From Desulfuromonadales bacterium (GTDB taxonomy: Bacteria > Desulfobacterota > Desulfuromonadia > Geobacterales > Pseudopelobacteraceae): a DNA stretch of 64,000 bases. Made by a program: the position numbers and the translations under genes. Below the pieces are notes generated by a model that searched no databases, was not told where the DNA came from, and worked only from the letters and a program-made list of their open reading frames with translations. The stretch is from contig JAENWA010000063.1 of the NCBI GenBank assembly GCA_016650295.1, positions 1 through 64,000 on the forward strand, given 5' to 3'. Position 1 is the stretch's first letter, and each line of letters starts with the position of its first letter. This document shows positions 25,429 to 32,637 of the stretch, one piece after another.

Positions 25429-25809
25429 TTAGTTGCCGCCGCTTTTGGTGATCATCATGACGCCGACGCAGACCAGCACGCAGCCTGCCCAGCGCAGCGG
25501 CGAGACTACTTCTCCCAGAAAGTACTGGGAGAGAAAGGCAACCAGCACATAGTTGAGGGCCTGCATGGGCAGGGCCACCGAAAGATCCTCCCAGGAAAGC
25601 ACAGCCAGCCAGAGGAAGAAGAAAACGGCCAGCATGGCGGTGCCGAAGATCAGCTTGGGGCTGGTCAGGGCGCGGATAGCCGCATCCATGATCCCTCGCA
25701 GGTTCATGGCAGAGATGTCCCCCATCTCTTTCATACCCTTGGCCAGCAGGATGTCACCCACGGTTCCGGCACAGATAGCAATAAACATGACTATGATCGT
25801 CTTAAGCAT
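25429..25809 (-). CDS. small EamA/DMT-type membrane transporter
   Basis: A 126-residue protein with four hydrophobic helices, half the length of a full EamA transporter, so it probably acts as a dimer like small multidrug-resistance proteins. The end LRWAGCVLVCVGVMMITKS is typical of the fold. It overlaps the 3' end of hpnK by 8 bp and precedes proC. Given hpnK and hpnJ upstream, it could move a hopanoid precursor or amine, but this is only context. Confidence 0.75.
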   Translation of the reverse strand: MLKTIIVMFIAICAGTVGDILLAKGMKEMGDISAMNLRGIMDAAIRALTSPKLIFGTAMLAVFFFLWLAVLSWEDLSVALPMQALNYVLVAFLSQYFLGEVVSPLRWAGCVLVCVGVMMITKSGGN

Positions 25810-26692
25810 AAGCTTTTGTGTCTCCCCGATAATTACAAAGCCCGATCTTCAATTCAGCCAGTTTTTCCCTGACTCGCGGGCTGGTGAGGGCGGCCAGTTC
25901 TTCTTCATGGCGGTAATCCGGCATCCGTCGTGAAATCTCGGCATCCGGCAGCAGGCCGGGATGGAAATAGAGCTCGGTCAGCCCTTCGTTCAGGCCGTCC
26001 AGAATATTCAGCAGGTAGGCTTCGGTCATGCGTCCCGAGTTGAGGACCCCCTTGACTTCGCCGGCATAAGCGATTCCGAGCCTGTCCAGGTATGGCCGCG
26101 CATGACGGACCAGGGCGCCGAAAATGATTCGTTCCGTGGTCTTGCCCAGGCGCCGCCCGGTGTCGAAGCGCAGGTTATGAGAGAGCCGTTCCCGTGAGAG
26201 GCGAAAGCTGGTAATGCCGTACCGCGGCATCAGCTCGGTCAGGAACGCAAAGACCGTGGGATGCAGGTGGATGTTGAGATGTCCGTCCAGATGCGACAGC
26301 GGCAGACCCGTATCCACGACCCGTTGGATCTGGGCCTCGATCTCATTCAGGATCTGTTTGTAAAGCCCTTTGTCGAAGAAATAACGCATGCCGGCTTTCA
26401 CCGGGTTGTCGCCGAAGCAGCCGGCCTCATTCACCAGACCGGGAATCTGTGCGTACGGCAGCACCGATCTGCCCTGGACCAGTGTCAGGTGCAGCCCGAT
26501 CTGCAGCCCCGGATTGCGCCTGGCAATTTTCACCGCCTCATCGAAGGCCGCGCCGCCCGGCATGATCGAGGCGCAGGTCAGGATGCCCTCTTTCCAGGCT
26601 TTTTCGACCGCTTTATTGACGCCAACGGACAGGCCGAAGTCGTCTGAGGTAATGATGATCTGTTTCAATGTTTGAGCCATTTCCTGTTTCAT
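25802..26692 (-). CDS. hpnK: hopanoid biosynthesis deacetylase HpnK (YdjC/ChbG family)
   Basis: A 296-residue cytoplasmic enzyme of the YdjC carbohydrate deacetylase family. Metal-site segments are visible: IITSDDFGLSVGVNKAV at the N-terminus and SHLDGHLNIHLHPTVF in the middle. In hopanoid pathways HpnK removes the acetyl group from the N-acetylglucosaminyl bacteriohopanetetrol, giving the glucosamine form. The hpnJ gene lies directly upstream on the same strand, which supports the hopanoid assignment over chitobiose metabolism. A palindromic repeat fills the gap between them. Confidence 0.85.
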   Translation of the reverse strand: MKQEMAQTLKQIIITSDDFGLSVGVNKAVEKAWKEGILTCASIMPGGAAFDEAVKIARRNPGLQIGLHLTLVQGRSVLPYAQIPGLVNEAGCFGDNPVKAGMRYFFDKGLYKQILNEIEAQIQRVVDTGLPLSHLDGHLNIHLHPTVFAFLTELMPRYGITSFRLSRERLSHNLRFDTGRRLGKTTERIIFGALVRHARPYLDRLGIAYAGEVKGVLNSGRMTEAYLLNILDGLNEGLTELYFHPGLLPDAEISRRMPDYRHEEELAALTSPRVREKLAELKIGLCNYRGDTKAYA

Positions 26693-26699
26693 GCGCCCT

Positions 26700-26820
26700 C
26701 AGACATGGTCAGATGCGGCGGCGCCGAGGAGCGAGGAGTGCGGCGTACCCTTTGGTACGCCGCAGGGACGACCGACGAAGGCAACTCCGCAGATGGCCGT
26801 GTATCAGGGCGCAGCGGATG
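26700..26820. repeat. imperfect palindromic repeat between hpnK and hpnJ
   Basis: About 120 bp with inverted arms (GCGCCCTCAGACATGG ... and its partner near 26812) and an inner palindrome around gcggcgtaccctttggtacgccgc. The words TTGCCTTCGTCG and TCTGCGG recur in the element between groES and groEL (51230-51352), so both belong to one dispersed family. It overlaps the last codons of hpnJ. Confidence 0.75.
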
Positions 26821-28228
26821 CTTTGCGCTTGCGCATGTACGCCAGGTACTGCCTGCCTTCCTTGAGCATTTTCTTGCGCTCGTCGGAATTGACAATCATC
26901 CGGCCGATACTGCGGACGATGTAATTGGGGCGGAAGTAGAACTTGTTGTAGAACTCCTCCACAGAATTGAAGATCTCGGCGTTGGAAAGATGCGGATAAT
27001 TGATCACGCATTTCTGGTGCCCGCCTTCGTCCAGGAAGCTGTCCGAGCTGATCCAGCCCTGCTCCTTGCACATGTTGTAGAACTCGGTGCCGGGGTAGGG
27101 CGATGCCAGTGAAGCCTGGATCGAGTCAAGATCCAGCATCTTGGCGTACTCGATGGTCTCGCGGATGGTCTCACGGGTCTCGCCGGGCAGGCCCATGATA
27201 AAGGCGCCGTGGATCGAGATCCCCAGCTTCTGGCAGTCGCGTGTGAACTGGATGGCCTGAGCCTTGGTGACCCCTTTCTTGATATTCTTCAGGATCTGCT
27301 CGTTGCCGCTTTCGTAGCCAACCACCACATGCCGCAGTCCGGCCTCTCGCATGATCTTGAGGGTCTCGAAATCGCAGTTGGCGCGGGCGTTGATGACCCA
27401 GGAGATGCCGAGCGGCTTGATCAGTTCGGAAACGGCGCGGGCGTGTTTTTTGTCGGCGCTGAAGGTGTCGTCGTCAAAGGAAAGCTCACGCATCTCGGGG
27501 ATATTCTCCACGATCCACTTGACCTCTTCATAGACGTTCTGCGGCGAGCGGGTGCGCATGCGCTGGCCGGAGAAGGTCTGCGGCCAGAGGCAGTAGATGC
27601 AGCGGGCCGGGCAGCCGCGGCTGGTATAGATCGAGACGTAGGGATTCTTGAAATGCGGAATGACGTACTCGCTGATCGGAAGGTCGCGTTTGTAGATCTG
27701 CGCCACAAATGGGAGGGCATCCAGGTCCTCGATCGGAGGGCGGTCGGCCGTGTGAACCACCGCGCCATCCCGCAGGAAGCTGATGCCGTCTACCTTGGCC
27801 CACTCGCGCCCTTCGCACAGTTCCTTGGTGGTATAATCAAATTCGCCCCGGCAGACGATGTCGATGGCCCCTTTGGCGGCCCGCAGGGACTCTTCCGGCA
27901 GGATCGTAACGTGCGGCCCGGTCAGAACCGTAACGACGGACGGCTTGACCTCCTTGATGCGGCGGGCGGTCTCGATATCGATCAACAGGGTGGGGGTGGA
28001 GGTGTACATCACCACCATATCGAAGTCCTTGGCAATGGTGAGACAGTCTTCCAGGGTAAACTTCTGTACCGGCGCATCGACCACGCGGCTGCCTTCGATC
28101 ATGCCGGCCGGGTAGCAGAGCCAGGTGGGATACCAGAAGGAGGTGACTTCGCGGGATGCCTGGTAACGGGCTCCGGCGCCGCCGTCAAAATCCTCGAAGG
28201 TGGGTGGGTTCAGAAAAAGCGGTTTCAT
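26804..28228 (-). CDS. hpnJ: hopanoid biosynthesis radical SAM protein HpnJ
   Basis: A 474-residue B12-binding-type radical SAM enzyme. The N-terminal 150 residues form the cobalamin-binding-like domain; the cluster motif CPARCIYC lies near residue 205, followed by FDDDTFSADKKHARAV and GYESGNEQILKNIKKG typical of HpnJ. It converts the glucosamine head group of bacteriohopanetetrol to the cyclitol ether. The last residues (RKRKASAAP) run into a dispersed repeat. A terminator upstream (28312-28348) separates it from the DUF4350-like gene, so it heads its own unit with hpnK. Confidence 0.9.
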   Translation of the reverse strand: MKPLFLNPPTFEDFDGGAGARYQASREVTSFWYPTWLCYPAGMIEGSRVVDAPVQKFTLEDCLTIAKDFDMVVMYTSTPTLLIDIETARRIKEVKPSVVTVLTGPHVTILPEESLRAAKGAIDIVCRGEFDYTTKELCEGREWAKVDGISFLRDGAVVHTADRPPIEDLDALPFVAQIYKRDLPISEYVIPHFKNPYVSIYTSRGCPARCIYCLWPQTFSGQRMRTRSPQNVYEEVKWIVENIPEMRELSFDDDTFSADKKHARAVSELIKPLGISWVINARANCDFETLKIMREAGLRHVVVGYESGNEQILKNIKKGVTKAQAIQFTRDCQKLGISIHGAFIMGLPGETRETIRETIEYAKMLDLDSIQASLASPYPGTEFYNMCKEQGWISSDSFLDEGGHQKCVINYPHLSNAEIFNSVEEFYNKFYFRPNYIVRSIGRMIVNSDERKKMLKEGRQYLAYMRKRKASAAP

Positions 28229-28311
28229 GGTGACTCCTTGTCTGCTGTAAAACGTTAAAAATAGAGATCTTTTTATGTAAAGTCAAGGTAATTCAGGGTG
28301 ATGCGCCACAA

Positions 28312-28348
28312 ATGAAAAGGGCACCCGACCGGCGGATGCCCTTTTCAT
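28312..28348 (-). terminator. terminator-like hairpin downstream of the DUF4350-like gene
   Basis: ATGAAAAGGGCA and TGCCCTTTTCAT pair with a GC-rich inner stem, forming a long near-perfect hairpin. It lies between the stop of the 28422-29186 gene and the start of hpnJ, both on the minus strand. Confidence 0.7.
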
Positions 28349-28421
28349 GCATGGCTATGATAGCGAAGTATTTTTTCTTGGCGGCCTGTTTGGCGATGAT
28401 CGGGTCCTTCGTCTCAACCGC

Positions 28422-29186
28422 CTAGCGCCCAATCAGCCACGCGCCCAGGTTGGTGGCCAGTGTGGCGTTTTCCCCGGCATGGTAGCGGTTCTGAAAAATG
28501 GCGTCGTCTCCGAAAACAACAAAGCCTCCTTTTCCGAGAGCGCCGCTCACGGCCACGCCGAAGGCACCGACGGCATCCCCTTTTGACAAGATGCGGTCCC
28601 CGTTCAGATCAACCCAGGCATCCGGCGATGTGCGGGCGATAACGGCGGAACCCGCCCCAGCCTTAAGGGCCCAGACTCCGTAGGCCGAAAACTGGGTAAT
28701 ACCGGTAAAGAGCGGGCCGGGAGACAGGTCCTTGACATTGAAATTCAGGTCCTTTTCGATAATATTGTGACGCTCGTGCAGCACCGAGTTGCTAAAATCT
28801 ACGTCGAGACGGTTTAGCAGGGGACCAAGGGGAGGACCGATGTGCAGCATGACGGCCAGATGCCCGCCCTTCTCCACGAAACGGGCCACGGCCTCGATTT
28901 CGTCGGACTTGAGCTCCTGGAAGGGGCCGGAGATGACCAGGGCGGCCACGTCTTTCAGGGTCTCGTCGTTGAGCGAGGCCTTGGTCGAGCTGACGTGTGA
29001 AAGCTGCGCCCGGAAGGTCTCTGCCAGACGGGAAAGCTGCAGATCACCGTTCTCCTCGATCAGAAAGCGCTCGTTGTGACCCTGATCAAAGAGAATCCGC
29101 GGATTTGCGTCTGCTCCCCGGGATGACAACGGCAACAGGAGCAGTGCTCCGAGCAGGATAATGTGTTTCACGATGAAATGCGGCAT
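28422..29186 (-). CDS. exported DUF4350/GATase-like protein
   Basis: A 254-residue protein with a signal peptide (IILLGALLLLPLSSRGADA). The mature part has an alternating alpha/beta pattern (RILFDQGHNERFLIEENG, then AALVISGPFQ and GGHLAVMLHIGPPLG), as in DUF4350 and type-1 glutamine-amidotransferase-like folds. No catalytic Cys is apparent at the usual elbow, so an enzymatic role is doubtful. It is a single gene with its own terminator. Function unknown. Confidence 0.65.
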   Translation of the reverse strand: MPHFIVKHIILLGALLLLPLSSRGADANPRILFDQGHNERFLIEENGDLQLSRLAETFRAQLSHVSSTKASLNDETLKDVAALVISGPFQELKSDEIEAVARFVEKGGHLAVMLHIGPPLGPLLNRLDVDFSNSVLHERHNIIEKDLNFNVKDLSPGPLFTGITQFSAYGVWALKAGAGSAVIARTSPDAWVDLNGDRILSKGDAVGAFGVAVSGALGKGGFVVFGDDAIFQNRYHAGENATLATNLGAWLIGR

Positions 29187-29338
29187 GATACGCCCCCTTA
29201 GTAATAAGACTTAATTTATCTTTTATATCCGCTGGTAGACCTTTTTGCAAGATTTTATTTTCATCCGGGCCGCGGAATATGATAAGTGAATGAGGTTGAT
29301 ACATATCCCACACAAATACGTATATGAGGAGAACAGTA

Positions 29339-29713
29339 ATGAGTCACAAGAAACCCGAGATCACCTTCAAGTACATCTTCAACTACGGATATAATCCGTC
29401 CTATGTCAATGGCGCCCAGGGGGGCTTTTCACCGCGCGGCGAAATGGTGATCAACTTCTATCTCGAACGTCAGCCGCTGCCGGAATCCATCAGTCACGAG
29501 ATCACCCCGGAGGGCGCCATCGGACGCGAGACCGGAGCTGAGCCGGCCGACCTCGGGCAAAGCATGGTGCGTTACATCGACACCGGTGTCGTGATGAACT
29601 ATGAGAATGCCCGGGTTTTTCATGCCTGGATGGGAGAAAAACTGCGTGAGGTTGAAGAGTTGAACAAGGCGCACACCGCTTTTGAAAGTGCCCCGCCGGT
29701 CGGACAGGCGTAA
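29339..29713 (+). CDS. hypothetical protein, possibly DUF3467-like
   Basis: A 124-residue soluble protein. The pattern YVNGAQGGFSPRGEMVINFYLE followed later by DTGVVMNYENARVFHAWMGEKLREVEE resembles the DUF3467 layout (YVN ... VIDF ... RVVMsPe.A...). ATGAGGAGAAC precedes the Met at 29339; the track start adds five residues. It is followed by a 13-unit heptamer repeat. Function unknown. Confidence 0.5.
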   Translation: MSHKKPEITFKYIFNYGYNPSYVNGAQGGFSPRGEMVINFYLERQPLPESISHEITPEGAIGRETGAEPADLGQSMVRYIDTGVVMNYENARVFHAWMGEKLREVEELNKAHTAFESAPPVGQA

Positions 29714-29725
29714 GTAAGGCGTGTT

Positions 29726-29816
29726 GAGAGTTGAGAGTTGAAGGCTGAAGGCTGAAGGCTGAGGGCTGAGGGACGAGGGATGAGGGATGAGGGATGAGGG
29801 ATGAGGGATGAGGGAT
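29726..29816 (+). repeat. thirteen tandem heptamers, G-rich, upstream of the permease gene
   Basis: Thirteen 7-bp units in register: GAGAGTT x2, GAAGGCT x3, GAGGGCT, GAGGGAC, then GAGGGAT x6. The last part reads GGGATGA repeated, which fits a G3N4 quadruplex pattern on the coding strand, ending about 30 bases before the start of the TauE/SafE-type gene. Confidence 0.95.
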
Positions 29817-29847
29817 GAGTTTGATGGTGGAAGGCTGTTGACCCTCT

Positions 29848-30603
29848 ATGGCGCCTGAGCTCCTGCTCCCGCTCCTGTTCGGAGCGGCATTTATGGCCGG
29901 GCTGATCGACTCGATTGCCGGTGGCGGCGGCCTGATCACCGTCCCGGTTCTGATGGGGATCGGGCTTCCGCCGCAGGTAGCCTTGGGCACCAACAAGCTC
30001 CAGGCCTCGTTCGGCTCCGGCAGCGCCATGCTGCATTTCATCCGGGCCGGGAAGGTTCAGCTGCGGGACTGCTGGGCCGGCATCCTCTGGACCGCCATCG
30101 GGTCGGCTCTGGGTGTCTGGGCCGTGCAGCTGCTGGATGCAACGGTCCTGAAGCAGCTGATCCCCTGGCTGCTGGCGGCCATCGCGGTCTACACTCTGCT
30201 TTCACCCCGGCTGGGGGCGGGTGATTCCCATGCCCGGATGAAGGCCGGACCGTTCTACCTGCTGTTCGGTCTGGCGATCGGTTTTTATGACGGTTTTTTC
30301 GGTCCCGGAACCGGTTCGTTCTGGACCATGGCGCTGATGCTGCTTTTGGGTTGTTCCATGATGCGGGCCACCGCCACCACCAAGGTCATGAACTTTACCA
30401 GTAACTTCGTGGCGCTGGTGTTCTTCCTCTCGGTCGGGCAGGTGCGTTTTGTCGAAGGTTTTGTGATGGGGATCGGGCAGTTTTTGGGCGCGCGGGTCGG
30501 GTCAAAACTGGTTATCAAGCGTGGTACGGCCTTTATCAGGCCGGTTTTCATAACCGTCGTGCTTGCACTGGTGGGGCGATTGATCTATATGAACTACAAA
30601 TAA
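29848..30603 (+). CDS. TauE/SafE (TSUP) family permease
   Basis: A 251-residue inner-membrane protein with seven to eight helices. The opening GLIDSIAGGGGLITVPVLM and the second-half GFYDGFFGPGTGSFWTMALM are the two TSUP repeats. Members move organosulfur compounds or other anions such as sulfite. No good Shine-Dalgarno is visible next to the ATG, and the upstream heptamer repeat lies in its probable 5' leader. The substrate is unknown; the cytochrome/rhodanese island is too distant to argue from. Confidence 0.9.
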   Translation: MAPELLLPLLFGAAFMAGLIDSIAGGGGLITVPVLMGIGLPPQVALGTNKLQASFGSGSAMLHFIRAGKVQLRDCWAGILWTAIGSALGVWAVQLLDATVLKQLIPWLLAAIAVYTLLSPRLGAGDSHARMKAGPFYLLFGLAIGFYDGFFGPGTGSFWTMALMLLLGCSMMRATATTKVMNFTSNFVALVFFLSVGQVRFVEGFVMGIGQFLGARVGSKLVIKRGTAFIRPVFITVVLALVGRLIYMNYK

Positions 30604-30606
30604 ACC

Positions 30607-30921
30607 TCAACCTTTGGAGAGATACTCCCCCAGAACACCACGTGAATGTTCATCATCGTGGCAGTGGTTGCACAGGTTTTCCCAGTTGCTGCCGTCGGGC
30701 GGATTGTTGTGATGATTCCCGTCCCGGTGGTGGACGGTCAGCAGATGGATATTTGACGCATCAAACTCGCGGCCGCACTTGGCGCAGACCGGACCGTGAA
30801 TCTTCAATGATTTCGAGCGGTAATTGCTGTTGCCGTCTACCTCGCCGCGCATCTTCGATACCAGGGCAGCGGCCTGCGCCGCACTGGGAAGTACTACGGT
30901 TTTAGGTCCTTTTGATCTCAT
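30607..30921 (-). CDS. HNH nuclease, YajD-like
   Basis: A 104-residue protein with CAKCGREF, then LTVHHRDGNHHNNPPDG and NLCNHCHDDEHS: the HNH catalytic core with a zinc-binding CxxC ... CxxC frame, as in YajD. The start at 30921 (MRSKGPKTVV) is favoured over the longer track ORF, whose first 24 residues look untranslated. Convergent with the permease gene, with three bases between them. It may be a housekeeping or defence nuclease. Confidence 0.82.
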   Translation of the reverse strand: MRSKGPKTVVLPSAAQAAALVSKMRGEVDGNSNYRSKSLKIHGPVCAKCGREFDASNIHLLTVHHRDGNHHNNPPDGSNWENLCNHCHDDEHSRGVLGEYLSKG

Positions 30922-31014
30922 GATTTCCCTCCAGACACAATCCTGAAAAAAACATTTGAACCGCCAAGGCGCACTGAAAGCAGGCGCTTCCAAGCGAAGT
31001 ACGCCAAGGGAGAT

Positions 31015-31413
31015 CTATATCCAGAGTATCTTCACCAACTGTTCTACCTGCCGAAATACCGGGTCGCCCGTTACCAGTGTTGCATCATGATCAATGGCGG
31101 AGGCAACGGCAAAAGTGTCGGCGTATGACATGGCAAAGCGTGCTTTCAATTCGGCGGCCCGAAAGACCAGATCGTTGGGTGCAGGCAGAATAACAATGCC
31201 GAGGCGGCTGATATTCATCACCACATCCAGCTTGAATTGCTGGCCAAACCGCCGCTGGACGGTATAAATGACCTCTCCCATATTGATGACATTCAGCATG
31301 GCGCAAGCCTTGCCAGTCCGGGCATCATCCAGAATAGCCTTCACCGGTTCATTGCCCGGTTCTTTCTGAATGAAACGAAGCAGGGCAAAACTATCCAGAA
31401 TAAAGTTATTCAC
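31015..31413 (-). CDS. PIN-domain ribonuclease toxin (VapC-like)
   Basis: A 132-residue PIN protein. Acidic residues at NNFILDSFALLRF, MGEVIYTV and MSYADTFAVASAIDHDATLVTGD fit the metal-binding site of VapC-type RNases. It starts with GTG overlapping the antitoxin's 3' end by eight bases; the track ORF's first 60 residues lie out of frame across the antitoxin and are not real. It would cleave RNA when free and be held by the AbrB-type partner. Confidence 0.87.
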   Translation of the reverse strand: MNNFILDSFALLRFIQKEPGNEPVKAILDDARTGKACAMLNVINMGEVIYTVQRRFGQQFKLDVVMNISRLGIVILPAPNDLVFRAAELKARFAMSYADTFAVASAIDHDATLVTGDPVFRQVEQLVKILWI

Positions 31414-31642
31414 GGGCCTTGTCCCGTTTTCGCTCCTCAAGCAGTTCATCAGCAAGTGACGGCTCGGCAGGCAGCATTCCCCATGCAGCGGCGACAGGAT
31501 CAGCCACAATAGGCACAATGCAAACGACATTACCGTACTCCACAAAGCGCACTTCGCTGCCGGGCTCGATGTGATGCCGTTTCCTGATATCACCAGGTAT
31601 GAGTACCTGGCCTTTTACCGTTACTTTCGATGCCTTTTCCAT
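31406..31642 (-). CDS. AbrB/SpoVT-type antitoxin
   Basis: A 78-residue protein. Residues 4-50 (ASKVTVKGQVLIPGDIRKRHHIEPGSEVRFVE) form the swapped-hairpin AbrB DNA-binding fold. The C-terminal tail (SLADELLEERKRDKARE) is the likely toxin-binding part. It lies upstream of and overlaps the PIN toxin, the normal order for such pairs. Confidence 0.87.
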   Translation of the reverse strand: MEKASKVTVKGQVLIPGDIRKRHHIEPGSEVRFVEYGNVVCIVPIVADPVAAAWGMLPAEPSLADELLEERKRDKARE

Positions 31643-31698
31643 GGCACACCCCCAAGTATTACTTTTATGTTAAATTGTAATACCTAATGCTGCAATCT

Positions 31699-31857
31699 TC
31701 AAGCTGAAAAATAGATTGGTGCTTCAAGCTCGCTTCCAGTCCCCCAGGAATCAAACCACGCCATGACAACATCGTGGGGAACGGATTTCCCTGTCAGGCA
31801 GAATTCTTCCCATCTCGCAATGGTTTCATCTCGAAAACAATCTGCTTTGCTACTCAT
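31699..31857 (-). CDS. small protein, possible antitoxin-like remnant
   Basis: A 52-residue ORF too short for the track. It reads MSSKADCFRDETIARWEEFC and continues to a VMAWFDSWGTGSELEAP segment. The pattern (E-x-I-x-x-W ... TG ... V-x-x-W-x-x-S-W-G-T) resembles small antitoxin-like proteins I recall from toxin-antitoxin pairs, but no toxin gene is adjacent. AGGGG precedes it and it starts only four bases after the CobC-like gene ends, so it could be translated from the same mRNA. Confidence 0.45.
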   Translation of the reverse strand: MSSKADCFRDETIARWEEFCLTGKSVPHDVVMAWFDSWGTGSELEAPIYFSA

Positions 31858-31861
31858 ATTG

Positions 31862-32470
31862 TTACCCCTGACTGTTCATCAGCTTGACCGTGGCCCGGCC
31901 ATCGGCATAATAATCGATGATATTGTAGCAGCCGTAATTCTGCTCGATGTTGAACATCCCGGCCAGCGGCGCGCCGATGGCATTCAGCAGCACGACGCGG
32001 TTGACGCCGCCATGCCCCACCACCAGCACCTCCTGTCCCTGATGCCGCTCGACGATCTCACTGATGACCGGCATGACCCGCGCCTGGAGATCCAGCAGAT
32101 TTTCCCCCTGCGGTACCCGGTGGTGTACCAGATCCGCCAGACGGGCCTGCCATTCCTCCGGCCAGCGCTCTTTGATTTCGGTCCAGGTTAGCCCCTCCCA
32201 GATGCCGATGTTCAATTCCCGCAGTTCACTGCGCCGGACCGGCTCGATGCGGAACTGTCGGCAGATGATCCCGGCGCCGATAACACAGCGGCTAAGATTA
32301 CTGGTGTAACAGGCGGAAACGGGACTGTCAGCCAAGCGTTCTTTCAGGCGTTGATACTGTTTGACGCCCAGGTCAGTCAGGGCCACGTCTGTCTGGCCGT
32401 TGTAACGTTTCTGCTCATGTCCGACCACCTGGCCGTGACGAATGAGATGGATGCGGGTAGCGGGTGTCAT
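31862..32470 (-). CDS. cobC: histidine phosphatase, probable alpha-ribazole phosphatase
   Basis: A 202-residue cytoplasmic phosphatase of the phosphoglycerate-mutase-like superfamily. The catalytic RHG motif is at IHLIRHGQVVGH, the second His at LVVGHGGVNR, and the acidic ELRELNIGIWEGLT segment matches CobC/PgmB proteins. CobC removes the phosphate from alpha-ribazole phosphate in lower-ligand attachment. The start at 32470 drops 15 unlikely residues. Upstream on the same strand are a B12-binding radical SAM gene and a methyltransferase gene, and a full cob operon lies 10 kb away, so the CobC call is favoured over a general sugar phosphatase. Confidence 0.65.
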   Translation of the reverse strand: MTPATRIHLIRHGQVVGHEQKRYNGQTDVALTDLGVKQYQRLKERLADSPVSACYTSNLSRCVIGAGIICRQFRIEPVRRSELRELNIGIWEGLTWTEIKERWPEEWQARLADLVHHRVPQGENLLDLQARVMPVISEIVERHQGQEVLVVGHGGVNRVVLLNAIGAPLAGMFNIEQNYGCYNIIDYYADGRATVKLMNSQG

Positions 32471-32583
32471 GGTGATAGATTTCTCCGGTTTCGTGGGGTT
32501 GGAATGGGTGAGCACCTTAGCAGAAGCCGCCGGAAATTAAAAGAACCGGCGAGTTAAATGGAGCTTCCCAGTAACTTCAGTCC

Positions 32584-32633
32584 CTTCGACTCCGCTCAGG
32601 GAACGATCAATCGTGCGCTGAGCGGAGTCGAAG
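32584..32633. repeat. CTTCGACTCCGCTCAG palindromic repeat, copy 1
   Basis: CTTCGACTCCGCTCAG and its exact complement CTGAGCGGAGTCGAAG flank an 18-bp centre. A near-identical unit occurs in reverse orientation after groEL (53070-53115), and a damaged one at 41990-42030. This copy sits in the gap between the radical SAM gene and the CobC-like gene. Confidence 0.95.
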
Positions 32634-32637
32634 CGCA

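Noticed and set aside
29726-29816. Possible CRISPR array
   Set aside because: The units are 7 bp without spacers, so it is a simple tandem repeat.
29502-30041. ORF with repeated LIPHPSS on the minus strand
   Set aside because: The repeated peptide is just the translation of the heptamer array; it overlaps two real genes on the other strand.
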